DNA of 64,000 nucleotides from the NCBI RefSeq assembly GCF_000695625.1, contig NZ_JMQI01000058.1, forward strand, positions 1 through 64,000, in the 5' to 3' direction. This DNA comes from Amycolatopsis rifamycinica (lineage in GTDB: Bacteria; Actinomycetota; Actinomycetes; Mycobacteriales; Pseudonocardiaceae). Below are positions 52,345 to 59,664 of this stretch, piece after piece. The notes beneath the pieces are model-generated. The model was given only the letters and a program-made list of their open reading frames with translations, ran no database searches and had not been told where the DNA came from. A program made the position numbers and the translations under genes. Numbering within the stretch: the stretch's first letter is position 1; the number at the start of each line of letters is the position of its first letter.

Positions 52345-53294
52345 CGCGGCTCTCCGATCCTCTCAGCGGCCCGCAGCCGCACCGAGGCGGCGCGCGGGTT
52401 CCGTTCGATCTCCTCTTCGCCGGCCTTCTCGGCGCCGCGCGTGAGGAGTTTCAGCTCCGGTCCGTGCCCCGGCAGCTCCACCGGGAGCCCTTCCGGGGTG
52501 CGGGACTTCGCGAGCTCGGCCAGCGCTTGCTTGACCAGCCGATCCTCCAGGGACTGGTAGGACTCGACGACGATCCGGCCGCCGACCTTCAGGGCGCCCA
52601 GCGCCGCCGGCATGGCCCGGCGGAGCACTTCGAGCTCGCCGTTGACCTCGATCCGCAGGGCTTGGAACGTCCGCTTGGCCGGGTGCCCGCCGGTGCGGCG
52701 GGTGGCGGCCGGGACGGCGTCGTAGAGCAGCTCGACCAGCCGCCCGCTGTTGGTGAACGGCTCCTTTTCGCGGGCGGCCACGATCGCCTTGACGATGCGC
52801 TGCGCGAAGCGCTCTTCGCCGTAGTCCCGCAGGATGCGGACGAGCTCGCCGGGCGCGTAGGTGTTGAGCACGTCGGCGGCGGTGAACCCGGTGGTCGGGT
52901 CCATCCGCATGTCCAGCGGCGAGTCCTTCGAGTAGGCGAACCCGCGTTCGGCGCGGTCCAGCTGCATCGACGAGACGCCGAGGTCGAACAGGATGCCGTC
53001 GGCCTTGGCGACGCCCACGCTTGCGAGGGCCTCCGGGAGCCCGTCGTAGACGGTGTGCACCAGATCGACCCGGTCGCCGTGGCGGGCCAGGCGCTCCTTC
53101 GACTTCTCGAGCGCGGCGGGATCGCGGTCCAGCGCGACGAGACGCAGCCGCGGAAAGGCTTCCAGGAGGGCGTCGGAATGCCCGCCGAGGCCGACCGTGG
53201 CGTCGACGAGGACGCCGTCGCGGTCGGCGAACACGGGGGTGAACAGCTCGACGATGCGCGCCAGCAGTACCGGGACGTGCTCGGGTGCCGTCAT
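52341..53294 (-). CDS. rsmH: 16S rRNA (cytosine(1402)-N4)-methyltransferase
   Basis: 317 residues. [17 protein letters not shown], the SAM loop [58 protein letters not shown], and the C-terminal [20 protein letters not shown] are all RsmH (MraW) markers. It methylates C1402 of 16S rRNA. A 216-bp gap with a structured RNA separates it from mraZ. Confidence 0.97.
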   Translation of the reverse strand: MTAPEHVPVLLARIVELFTPVFADRDGVLVDATVGLGGHSDALLEAFPRLRLVALDRDPAALEKSKERLARHGDRVDLVHTVYDGLPEALASVGVAKADGILFDLGVSSMQLDRAERGFAYSKDSPLDMRMDPTTGFTAADVLNTYAPGELVRILRDYGEERFAQRIVKAIVAAREKEPFTNSGRLVELLYDAVPAATRRTGGHPAKRTFQALRIEVNGELEVLRRAMPAALGALKVGGRIVVESYQSLEDRLVKQALAELAKSRTPEGLPVELPGHGPELKLLTRGAEKAGEEEIERNPRAASVRLRAAERIGEPR

Positions 53295-53341
53295 GGTGTT
53301 CCCTCCCCCTCTCTCGCCTGGGCGGCCCGGGGGAAATATGG

Positions 53342-53436
53342 CGGATGCCGTCAGGTCCCTGTCCGCCCGCTGCCGACCTGGTACCGGGGAAGGTGCACCA
53401 GGGCTGTTGAGCGGACAGAGGCCTCACGGCATCCGG
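53342..53436 (-). ncRNA. Structured 5' leader of rsmH, mraW RNA motif-like
   Basis: A 25-bp stem with 22 matches joins 53342-53366 (CGGATGCCGTCAGG...) to 53412-53436 (...CCTCACGGCATCCG). An inner hairpin, read on the minus strand, is CCTGGTGCACC-TTCCCC-GGTACCAGG. From memory, the mraW RNA motif of Actinomycetales has a conserved CUUCCCC loop upstream of mraW; CTTCCCC is present here in the terminal loop. The position between mraZ and rsmH agrees. Confidence 0.65.
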
Positions 53437-53510
53437 GTGGGCGTCCCCCGAACGCGCGGGCGGCGAACCTCTTCGTCCCCCGACGACGAAGGTGCACCGC
53501 GACCGCACGT

Positions 53511-53942
53511 CTAGAAGACGCCCGGCAGTACTTCCTCTCGAGCCTTCGCGTAGCTGTCTTCGTGCTCCTCCAGGTACGCCTGCCACGCTTGGGCGTCCCA
53601 GATCTCCAGCCTGGTGATCGCCCCGATCACCACGCACTCCTTGCTGAGTCCTGCGTACCGTCGGAGCTCGGGCGCGATGGTGATGCGCCCCTGCCCGTCC
53701 GGGCGTTGCTCGTCCGTGCCGGCGAACAGGTAGCGCTGGTAGGCCCGAACCGCCTCGTTCGTGAACGGGGCCTCGGCGACCTTGCGCGCCATCTGCTCGA
53801 ATTCGGCGCGGGGGAAGATGAAGAGGCAGTGGTCCTGCCCCTTGGTGACCATCAGCCCACCCGCCAAGGCGTCACGGAACTTCGCGGGCAGCGCGAGCCG
53901 CCCCTTGTCGTCCAGCTTCGGGGTGTGGGTGCCGAGGAACAC
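53511..53942 (-). CDS. mraZ: Transcriptional regulator MraZ
   Basis: 143 residues. Starts (V/M)[20 protein letters not shown], the AbrB/MazE-like first MraZ domain, with the second copy around [20 protein letters not shown]. Length equals the usual 143. The GTG at 53942 is chosen because GGGAGGTGGAGG lies immediately upstream and homologues begin MFLGTHTP; an upstream in-frame GTG at 54023 would add 27 unsupported residues. MraZ autoregulates the dcw cluster; four operator boxes lie upstream. Confidence 0.95.
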   Translation of the reverse strand: MFLGTHTPKLDDKGRLALPAKFRDALAGGLMVTKGQDHCLFIFPRAEFEQMARKVAEAPFTNEAVRAYQRYLFAGTDEQRPDGQGRITIAPELRRYAGLSKECVVIGAITRLEIWDAQAWQAYLEEHEDSYAKAREEVLPGVF

Positions 53943-54007
53943 GGCCTCCACCTCCCTACCGTCCACGGTGGCGAACCACCCCGGACGGCCACGGGGCTTC
54001 CCTTCCG

Positions 54008-54049
54008 CCCCACTGGCCACCACCGTACCCCACTTTTCACCACAGTCAA
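54008..54049 (-). promoter_or_regulatory. mraZ promoter with four MraZ boxes at 10-bp period
   Basis: On the minus strand GTGGTG/GTGGGG hexamers occur at exactly 10-bp steps: plus-strand positions 54038, 54028, 54018 and 54008. E. coli MraZ binds TGGGN direct repeats with 5-nt spacing, that is, a 10-bp period. A -35-like TTGACT (54044-54049) precedes the first box. The arrangement suggests autoregulation of mraZ. Confidence 0.65.
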
Positions 54050-54095
54050 CGCGACAAACGGGCAGACCACTCCGTCGAGTGTTCCGTTTGCGCAG

Positions 54096-54137
54096 GTCAG
54101 CAGGGTGGGGCCTGGTGGGGGCTGTGGTGGGGGACGG
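54096..54137 (+). repeat. G-rich direct repeats upstream of mraZ
   Basis: GGTGGGGCCTGGTGGGGGCT and following GTGGTGGGGG give three G4-5 runs spaced 10-13 bases apart on the plus strand. They could form a G-quadruplex or extend the MraZ-box region in the opposite orientation. Confidence 0.4.
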
Positions 54138-54248
54138 TGGCCAAGATCCCCCACGCAGGGACCCGGAGCAACCTCAGCTGTTCCCCACGCGTCCGCATAA
54201 CGGCCGCGAAAGAACCCTCCACCCCCTCCAAGTCCCCCGGTGGGTCAA

Positions 54249-54306
54249 AGTGGGGAGCCAAGGTGGGCCCCAGTGGGGAGCCAGGGTGGGGCCCAGTGGG
54301 GAGCCC
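54249..54306. repeat. 23-bp tandem repeat, about 2.6 copies
   Basis: AGTGGGGAGCCAGGGTGGGG with variants repeats at about 54250, 54272 and 54295. The units lie in the non-coding stretch between the repeat array at 54340 and the mraZ promoter. Confidence 0.55.
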
Positions 54307-54339
54307 GGCGAACCTCGGCGCGACCCGCGTGCCCAGCCA

Positions 54340-54522
54340 GGCATCACCACCCGTGACCCACGGGGCATCACCCGTGACCCGCGCGGCATCACCCGTGACC
54401 CGCGGGGCATCACACCGCCGGTCCGAGCCGACCGTCCCACCACGCGCGATGCCCCTCCAATCACGCGAGATGACCCTCCAATCACGCGTGATGCCTCCCC
54501 AATCACGCGTGATGCCCCTCGG
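54340..54522. repeat. 21-bp-period palindromic repeat array (copy 1)
   Basis: Units of the type GGCATCACCCGTGACCCGCG repeat about four times at 21-22-bp spacing, then switch to the inverse orientation (ATCACGCGTGATGCCCCTC) for four more, around a non-repetitive centre at about 54430-54455. The array runs to within 4 bases of the EspG stop codon. A related array occurs at 62242-62423. Between 53943 and 54525 there is no gene, only this array and the G-rich repeats. Confidence 0.8.
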
Positions 54523-54525
54523 CGC

Positions 54526-55257
54526 TCAGTCTTCCGGGCTGAGGAGCGCCGTGACCCGTGCCGCGAGGCGGGTGCTGTCGACCGGGCTGACCGTCACCCA
54601 CTCCGTCCCGCCCCGGCCCGCGGTCTTCGTCGCGCAGTACGCGCCGACGTCCGTGTCGAACCACGTCAGCCCGCCCACCCGCGCCACCCGCCCCGACGCC
54701 GACCGGCGGCTCACGCTGAACTGCCCCGCCGCGTACACCGGCCGCGCCTGGATGGCCCGGACCTCCTCGAGCTGCGCCGACGTCGCTCCCGACACGGCGT
54801 CCGAGTCCCCCGAGAGGGTCGACGCCGGGAGGCTGATGCCGTAGCCGGGGCCCGCCGACAGCTCCGGCAGGACGTCGACGATCGCCGTGCCGAGCTCACC
54901 TTCGCGGATCGAGTCCAGTCCGATCGTCTGCTCCGGCTGGGTCGCCAGGACGCCGCGGCGGCCGCGGGCCGCCGTCACCGCGCGGAACGGTGTCGCCGAC
55001 GTCATGTCCGCCAGCGCCTCGCACGCGACGTACACCTCGGCGTCCGCGAGCAGGTCCAGCCGCGCGGCCAGAGCCGGCTCCAGCCGGGACCCGTCATAAA
55101 GGCCCCGCGAAGCCAGGTTCTCGTAGACGGCCTCGCGCACTTCGGCGCGTTCGGCGTCGGTGACCCCGACGCTGCGGACGCTCAGCGGTTCCGGCGGGCG
55201 GTCGTGGCCGAGGTCGGTCCAGAGGATGTCGAACGCCGACGCCGAAACCCGGATCAA
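54526..55257 (-). CDS. EspG-family ESX secretion-associated protein
   Basis: 243 residues. The pattern SASAFDILWTDLG at the N-terminus, GLYDGSRLEPALAARLDLLA, and the C-terminal SRRSASGRVARVGGLTWFDT and PVDSTRLAARVTALL match EspG chaperones, which bind PE-PPE type substrates of type VII secretion in the cytoplasm. The TTG start (55257) overlaps the PPE-like stop by four bases (TTGA), a common coupling. Position immediately downstream of a PPE-like gene supports a chaperone-substrate pair. The ESX core genes (eccC, eccD) are not in the window. Confidence 0.85.
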   Translation of the reverse strand: MIRVSASAFDILWTDLGHDRPPEPLSVRSVGVTDAERAEVREAVYENLASRGLYDGSRLEPALAARLDLLADAEVYVACEALADMTSATPFRAVTAARGRRGVLATQPEQTIGLDSIREGELGTAIVDVLPELSAGPGYGISLPASTLSGDSDAVSGATSAQLEEVRAIQARPVYAAGQFSVSRRSASGRVARVGGLTWFDTDVGAYCATKTAGRGGTEWVTVSPVDSTRLAARVTALLSPED

Positions 55258-55811
55258 GCCCGCCCCAGCGCCGGCGGGACGGGGAAGGTCTCGGCGGGCA
55301 CGTGCCCGCGCAGCGCGGTGTCCCGCGTCCGCAGGACGTCGATGGCCTTCTGCCGCGCGGCCTCGGCTTCGGCGCGGCGGGCCGCCATCTCCCCGGCCAG
55401 CCCGGCGAGGACGAGCACGTTCCCGCTGGACGCGGCGTCGCGGATCATCGACGCCGGGTCGTAGGTCACCGGCGGCGGCATGTCGGCCCTGGCCCGCGCG
55501 GCCACCTCGGCCTGCGCCCCGACCGCCCGGCCGACCGACGCCGAGACGGCGGCGGAGTGCGAAAGCCACTTCGCGGCCCGGCCCAGCGCCGCCCGCGCCG
55601 CGTCACCCGCCTGGCCACGCCAGTGCTCGTCCGAGGAGGCGACCAGTGCGGCGACGTCGGCGGTGGACTCCTGCAGCCGTTTCGCCAGCCCGTCCCAGCG
55701 CGCGCCGGCTTCCCCGGCGGCGACGGGGTCGTTGCCGCGCTCGACCTCCGCGGCCATCGCCTCGTGGCTGTAGGCCTCGTACCGCGCGGTGGGCACGGGT
55801 GGTTCGGGCAC
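55254..55811 (-). CDS. PPE-like type VII secretion substrate candidate
   Basis: 185 residues, almost entirely helical. SHEAMAAEVERGNDPVAAGE, then SDEHWRGQAGDAARAALGRA carries the W-x-G turn of the WXG100/PPE helical hairpin, and a long Ala-rich second helix follows. GTG start at 55811 has AGGAGG 8-9 bases upstream. It overlaps espG-like by four bases and follows the DUF3558 lipoprotein gene by 13 bases, so the four genes form an operon. The identity of the secretion system is not shown here. Confidence 0.75.
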   Translation of the reverse strand: MPEPPVPTARYEAYSHEAMAAEVERGNDPVAAGEAGARWDGLAKRLQESTADVAALVASSDEHWRGQAGDAARAALGRAAKWLSHSAAVSASVGRAVGAQAEVAARARADMPPPVTYDPASMIRDAASSGNVLVLAGLAGEMAARRAEAEAARQKAIDVLRTRDTALRGHVPAETFPVPPALGRA

Positions 55812-55824
55812 GGCGCACCTCCTG

Positions 55825-56373
55825 TCAGGGCAGCTCGGGTTCGACGAGCCCGGCCACCGTGCCCGCGCGGCGGCACGCGAGCGGGGTGTCCGAGAAGCCG
55901 GTGTTGCTGACGTCGATCTGGACGCTGGCACCGTCGCCGATGCCGAGCAGGACGGCACAGGTGCCGTCGGCGGCCTTCTTGTCGGCGACCTTCAGCGCGG
56001 GGTGGCGGCCGACCGTCGTCTTGGTGACGTTCTTCTTGGCGACGTCGAGGTCGGTCAAGCCGTGTTTCTCGTCGAAGGTGACGGTGACGCCGAAGTTGCC
56101 GGGCACGGTCCAGTCGCAGGCCCGCGCCCCGGCGATGTCCTTGGGCTTCCCCAGCACGTTGACGCCGGCGGCCGACCGGTCCTGCGGGGAGAGCAGGGTG
56201 CACGGGTCGAGCCCGGCGAGACCGGTCGGCGAAGCGGACGGCGGCGGGACGGCCGAAGCGGTCGCCTGGGCGGAGGTGTGCCCGACGGCGCCCGGCGCCA
56301 CGGTCTGCTGCCCGCACGCGGCAAGGGAGAAGAGGAGAAGCCCGCACGCCACTCCACGGCCCCGCACGTTCAC
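55825..56373 (-). CDS. DUF3558 lipoprotein
   Basis: About 182 residues. A lipoprotein signal VACGLLLFSLAAC places the lipidated Cys about 20 residues in. The folded part DPCTLLSPQDRSAAGVNVLG, RACDWTVPGNFGVTVTFDEK and TCAVLLGIGDGASVQIDVSN matches DUF3558, a secreted Pseudonocardiales/mycobacterial family of unknown function with conserved Cys. The GTG at 56373 or 56385 may be the start; the former gives a typical signal length. It sits just after the 116-residue protein's stop. Confidence 0.85.
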   Translation of the reverse strand: MNVRGRGVACGLLLFSLAACGQQTVAPGAVGHTSAQATASAVPPPSASPTGLAGLDPCTLLSPQDRSAAGVNVLGKPKDIAGARACDWTVPGNFGVTVTFDEKHGLTDLDVAKKNVTKTTVGRHPALKVADKKAADGTCAVLLGIGDGASVQIDVSNTGFSDTPLACRRAGTVAGLVEPELP

Positions 56374-56377
56374 CCGC

Positions 56378-56728
56378 TCACCCACCCGTGCAGTCCACGC
56401 CTTCGGCCGCCTGCTCGTCCGCGTGCTGGTACTTCGCCAGCGCCTCGCCGATCCGCTCCTTGAGGGTCTCGAGCTCCTTGCCGAACGCCGTCAGCTCCTG
56501 CACCGCCGAGCCCTGCCCGCCGATGCCGTACTCCGCCATGAACTCGCCGATCTCCCCGGCGTACCCCCCGCCCAGCGGCACGCTCCGGCCGAGCACCTTG
56601 GCTTCGCGGACCATCTCGCCCACGACGTCCTGCAGCCGTCCGAGCTTCGCGTAGGCGTCCGTGGCCAGTTCGGGCGCGACCGCGAAGCCACGGACGTCGA
56701 ACGGCGGCTGGGTTCGCAGCTCGCTCAT
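56378..56728 (-). CDS. Small helical protein, type VII-associated (unnamed)
   Basis: 116 residues, predominantly helical: FAVAPELATDAYAKLGRLQD, then VQELTAFGKELETLKERIGE. It lacks a clear W-x-G but has the size and two-helix look of ESX/WXG100-like proteins. A MSELRTQPPFDVRGF N-terminus is soluble. GGAGAGG lies 11-12 bases before the ATG. First gene of the operon with DUF3558, PPE-like and EspG. It is probably a partner substrate or chaperone; not recognised by name. Confidence 0.6.
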   Translation of the reverse strand: MSELRTQPPFDVRGFAVAPELATDAYAKLGRLQDVVGEMVREAKVLGRSVPLGGGYAGEIGEFMAEYGIGGQGSAVQELTAFGKELETLKERIGEALAKYQHADEQAAEGVDCTGG

Positions 56729-56810
56729 AAGCGGTTACGCCTCTCCGTAGCCGGGCGACCTCGAACCGCAGCATACGACAGAGCAGGGTGTCAGCGGGAG
56801 CACCCAGAAT

Positions 56811-56828
56811 CGGGTGAATACTCACCCG
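56811..56828. promoter_or_regulatory. Palindrome in the divergent T7SS-like/MoxR promoter region
   Basis: CGGGTGA (56811-56817) and TCACCCG (56822-56828) are a perfect 7-bp inverted repeat with a 4-base spacer. It lies in the 272-bp gap between the divergent operons at 56728 and 57001 and is a plausible operator. Confidence 0.4.
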
Positions 56829-57000
56829 TTCGAGGTATCGTCGCTGCTTGCGCAGTGTCATCGCGGGGTTCCAGCCCCCGGTTCGCCCGGGTTTGACACA
56901 CTGGGTGGAAGGCTGGTCGCTGCGCGCGGACAGCAGCGAGGGGGCCGTTCGGCCCGGCGGTGCGCACAATGCGCGCGGCCATGCGCCACCAGGAGGTCGA

Positions 57001-58068
57001 GTGACGTCGAGAATCCAGTCTGCCGCGCCCGGATCGGGCGAGCAGGCATCCGGGCGGCCGCCTTATCCGGCGGAGCCCTCGGGCAACGGCCGGGTCCACG
57101 CCCACCCCGGCAGAGTGCCACTGGACGAGCTGCACGACACCGCGCGACGGATCGCCGCCAACGTCGAACGCGTGCTGGTCGGCAAGCCCGACGTCATCCG
57201 GATCGCGCTGGTCACGCTGCTCGCCGAAGGTCACCTCCTGGTCGAAGACGTGCCCGGCGTCGGGAAGACGTCGCTGGCCAAGGCGCTGGCCCGGTCGATC
57301 GACTGCACGGTCAGCCGCATCCAGTTCACCCCGGACCTGCTGCCGAGCGACGTCACCGGCGTCTCCATCTACAACCGCCAGTCCGGCGAGTTCGACTTCC
57401 GCCCCGGCCCGGTGTTCGCGAACATCGTGGTGGGCGACGAGATCAACCGCGCCTCGCCGAAGACGCAGTCGGCGCTGCTGGAGTGCATGGAAGAGCACCA
57501 GGTCACCGTCGACACCTCGACCTACCGCCTCGAGCAGCCGTTCATGGTCATCGCGACCCAGAACCCGATCGAGATGGAAGGCACCTACGCCCTCCCCGAG
57601 GCCCAGCGTGACCGGTTCACCGCGCGCGTCTCCATCGGCTACCCCGACCAGCAGGCCGAGCTGGCCATGGTCGACGAGCACGCCGGCCACAACCCCCTCG
57701 AAGACCTGCAGCCGGTGTCCGACGGCGTGACCGTGCACCGGCTGATCGAGACGGTCCGCGGCGTGCACATCGCGCCGGAGGTCCGCCGGTACGCCGTCGA
57801 CGTCGTCGCGGCCACCCGGGGCGTCCCGGAGATCCGGCTCGGCGCGTCCCCGCGGGCCACGCTGCACCTCGTCCGCGCGGCGCGGGCCCAGGCCGCGCTC
57901 TCGGGCCGTGACTACGTCGTGCCGGACGACCTCCACACGGTGGCGGTCCCGGTCCTGGCGCACCGCCTGGTGCTGACCACCGAGGCCCACGCGGCCCGCC
58001 GGTCGGCCACCGACGTCGTGCGCGCGGTGCTGCACCGGGTGCCGGTGCCGCAGGGCACCCGGCCCTAG
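57001..58068 (+). CDS. MoxR-family AAA+ ATPase
   Basis: 355 residues. Walker A DVPGVGKTS (about 83-91), Walker B VVGDEINRASPKTQSALLE with the MoxR signature, sensor 1 ATQNPIEMEGTYALPEAQRD, and arginine finger region DRFTARVSIGYP. MoxR proteins act as chaperones for VWA-domain or DUF58 partners. GTG 57001 with AGGAGG 5 bases upstream. It starts a three- or four-gene operon with DUF58, a small repetitive ORF and a transglutaminase. Confidence 0.94.
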   Translation: MTSRIQSAAPGSGEQASGRPPYPAEPSGNGRVHAHPGRVPLDELHDTARRIAANVERVLVGKPDVIRIALVTLLAEGHLLVEDVPGVGKTSLAKALARSIDCTVSRIQFTPDLLPSDVTGVSIYNRQSGEFDFRPGPVFANIVVGDEINRASPKTQSALLECMEEHQVTVDTSTYRLEQPFMVIATQNPIEMEGTYALPEAQRDRFTARVSIGYPDQQAELAMVDEHAGHNPLEDLQPVSDGVTVHRLIETVRGVHIAPEVRRYAVDVVAATRGVPEIRLGASPRATLHLVRAARAQAALSGRDYVVPDDLHTVAVPVLAHRLVLTTEAHAARRSATDVVRAVLHRVPVPQGTRP

Positions 58069-58093
58069 CTTTCCGCCGAAGGAAGAGAACCGC

Positions 58094-59368
58094 ATGCTGC
58101 GTGCCCTGTCCGGCCTGACCACCCGCGGCCGCTGCCTCCTGGCCGCGGGGATCGCCGCCGCGGTGTGCTCGTTCGTGCTCAACGAACGCGACCTGCTGCG
58201 GGTCGCGGTGTTCGTGGTGGCGCTGCCGCTGCTGGTCGCCGCGTTCATCTCGGCGACGCGGCTGCGCATCGGCGCCACCCGCACCCTGCGCCCGCAACGG
58301 GTCGCGGTCGGCGGCAACGGCGAGGTGCAGCTGGAGCTGTGGCGCAGCGGACGGCTGCCCGCCGGTGAGATCCTCCTCGAGGACGGGGTGCCGTACGCGC
58401 TGGGTTCGCGGCCGCGGTTCGTCGTCGAGCGGCTCCCGCACGACCGGCGCGTCGCCCTGCGTTACCCGCTGCAGCCGGTGCTGCGCGGGATCCAGCAGGT
58501 CGGCCCGCTGCGCGCGACCATCACCGACCCGTTCGGGCTGTGCGAGTTCGAGCGCGAGCTGATCGGGCACTCGCGGCTGGTCGTGGTGCCGCGCGTGGTC
58601 CCGCTGTGGGGCCTGCCGAGCGGCGCGGGCATCGGCGTCGGCGACGACGGAACGGTCCGGCTGCACGCCGGCCAGGGCGAGGCCGACGTGATCGTCCGCC
58701 AGTACCGCCAGGGCGACGACCTGCGCAAGGTGCACTGGCGCTCCACGGCCCGCCGCGACGAGATCATGGTCCGCGTGGAGGAACGCCCGTGGCGCGGCGG
58801 CACGACGGTGCTGCTCGACCACCGCGCGGCCGCCCACCACGGCAGCGGCCCGGCGGCGAGCCTGGAGTGGGCGGTGTCGTTCGCCGCCTCGGCGGCCCTG
58901 CACCTGCGCCGCGCGGGTCACCGGGTCCGCCTGGTGAGCGAGCACGGCGTCACCCTGGCGGACACCCCGGGCGACGGCGGCGACCACTACGACCACGTCG
59001 TGCTCGACGCGCTGGCGGCCCTGCAGCCCGCGCACCAGCGCGACATCACCCTGGCCCGCGACCCGGCCGAGGGCCAGGAGCTGATCGCCGTGCTCGGCAC
59101 GGTGAGCACGGAGGCGGTGCACGAGCTGGCCCAGTACCGCCCGCGCGGCATCAGGAGCCTCGCGGTCCTGCTGGACACACCGACCTGGTCGGCGGGGGTT
59201 TCGGCGCCCGAGCAGAGGGCCGCGGCGACGGAGGACTCGGCGGCGTTGCTGCGCGCGGCGGGATGGGGCGTGATCGTCGCGGGGCCGGGTTCGCCGATGC
59301 CACAGGTGTGGGCGGAGTTGTGCCGCAGCGGCGCCCGCCGTGGGACGTTGATCGGAGGGCCGCGATGA
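58094..59368 (+). CDS. DUF58 domain membrane protein
   Basis: 424 residues. Two N-terminal helices (about 13-50, CLLAAGIAAAVCSFVL and LRVAVFVVALPLLVAAFI), a beta-rich part (about 60-200), and the DUF58 signature YRQGDDLRKVHWRSTARRDE with IMVRVEERPW. These proteins partner MoxR ATPases in an envelope-related process. It follows moxR by 25 bases. Its stop overlaps the small repetitive ORF start by four bases (ATGA). Confidence 0.92.
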   Translation: MLRALSGLTTRGRCLLAAGIAAAVCSFVLNERDLLRVAVFVVALPLLVAAFISATRLRIGATRTLRPQRVAVGGNGEVQLELWRSGRLPAGEILLEDGVPYALGSRPRFVVERLPHDRRVALRYPLQPVLRGIQQVGPLRATITDPFGLCEFERELIGHSRLVVVPRVVPLWGLPSGAGIGVGDDGTVRLHAGQGEADVIVRQYRQGDDLRKVHWRSTARRDEIMVRVEERPWRGGTTVLLDHRAAAHHGSGPAASLEWAVSFAASAALHLRRAGHRVRLVSEHGVTLADTPGDGGDHYDHVVLDALAALQPAHQRDITLARDPAEGQELIAVLGTVSTEAVHELAQYRPRGIRSLAVLLDTPTWSAGVSAPEQRAAATEDSAALLRAAGWGVIVAGPGSPMPQVWAELCRSGARRGTLIGGPR

Positions 59369-59664
59369 GCGGCATCGAGGCGTGCCGAACCGTCCGCGGT
59401 CCCGCGGCCCAGCGTGCCGCCGACCCACCGGACACGACTAGCCCCGCGGCCCGGCGCACTGCCACCCCGCCGAACACAACCCGCCCGGCGGCACCGCGCA
59501 TCACCACCCCGGCAAACCCGGCCCGCCCGGCACCGCGCACCGCCACCCCGCCAAACACGACTCGCCCCACGGCACCGCGCGCCACCACCCCGCCAAACAC
59601 GACCCACCCCACGGCACCGCGCACCGCCATCCGCCGCAGGATCTCGATCGGGAGCAGGCCATGA
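59365..59664 (+). CDS. 99-residue Pro/Thr-rich repeat ORF between DUF58 and transglutaminase
   Basis: An open frame with ATGA overlaps at both ends (59365 with DUF58, 59661 with the transglutaminase), so it would be translated in coupled fashion. It is dominated by five units of about 14 residues, TTRPAAPRITTPAN-like, encoded by 42-bp tandem repeats from 59434 to 59640. No signal, helix or domain. It may be a genuine linker peptide, or merely the coding trace of a minisatellite that expanded in a short intergenic spacer without breaking coupling. I do not recognise homologues. Confidence 0.45.
   Translation: MSGIEACRTVRGPAAQRAADPPDTTSPAARRTATPPNTTRPAAPRITTPANPARPAPRTATPPNTTRPTAPRATTPPNTTHPTAPRTAIRRRISIGSRP
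59434..59640 (+). repeat. 42-bp minisatellite, about 5 units
   Basis: Units beginning ACGACTAGCCCCGCGGCCCG, ACAACCCGCCCGGCGGCACC, CCGGCCCGCCCGGCACCGCG, ACGACTCGCCCCACGGCACC, and ACGACCCACCCCACGGCACC follow each other with 39-42-base spacing. All keep the same reading frame. Confidence 0.7.

Noticed and set aside
53942-54023. Upstream extension of MraZ by 27 residues
   Set aside because: The ribosome site and the conserved FLGTHTP start support GTG 53942, and the extension covers the promoter boxes.
54340-54522. CRISPR array
   Set aside because: Units reverse orientation in the middle and are contiguous at 21 bp with no unique spacers; no cas genes are nearby.
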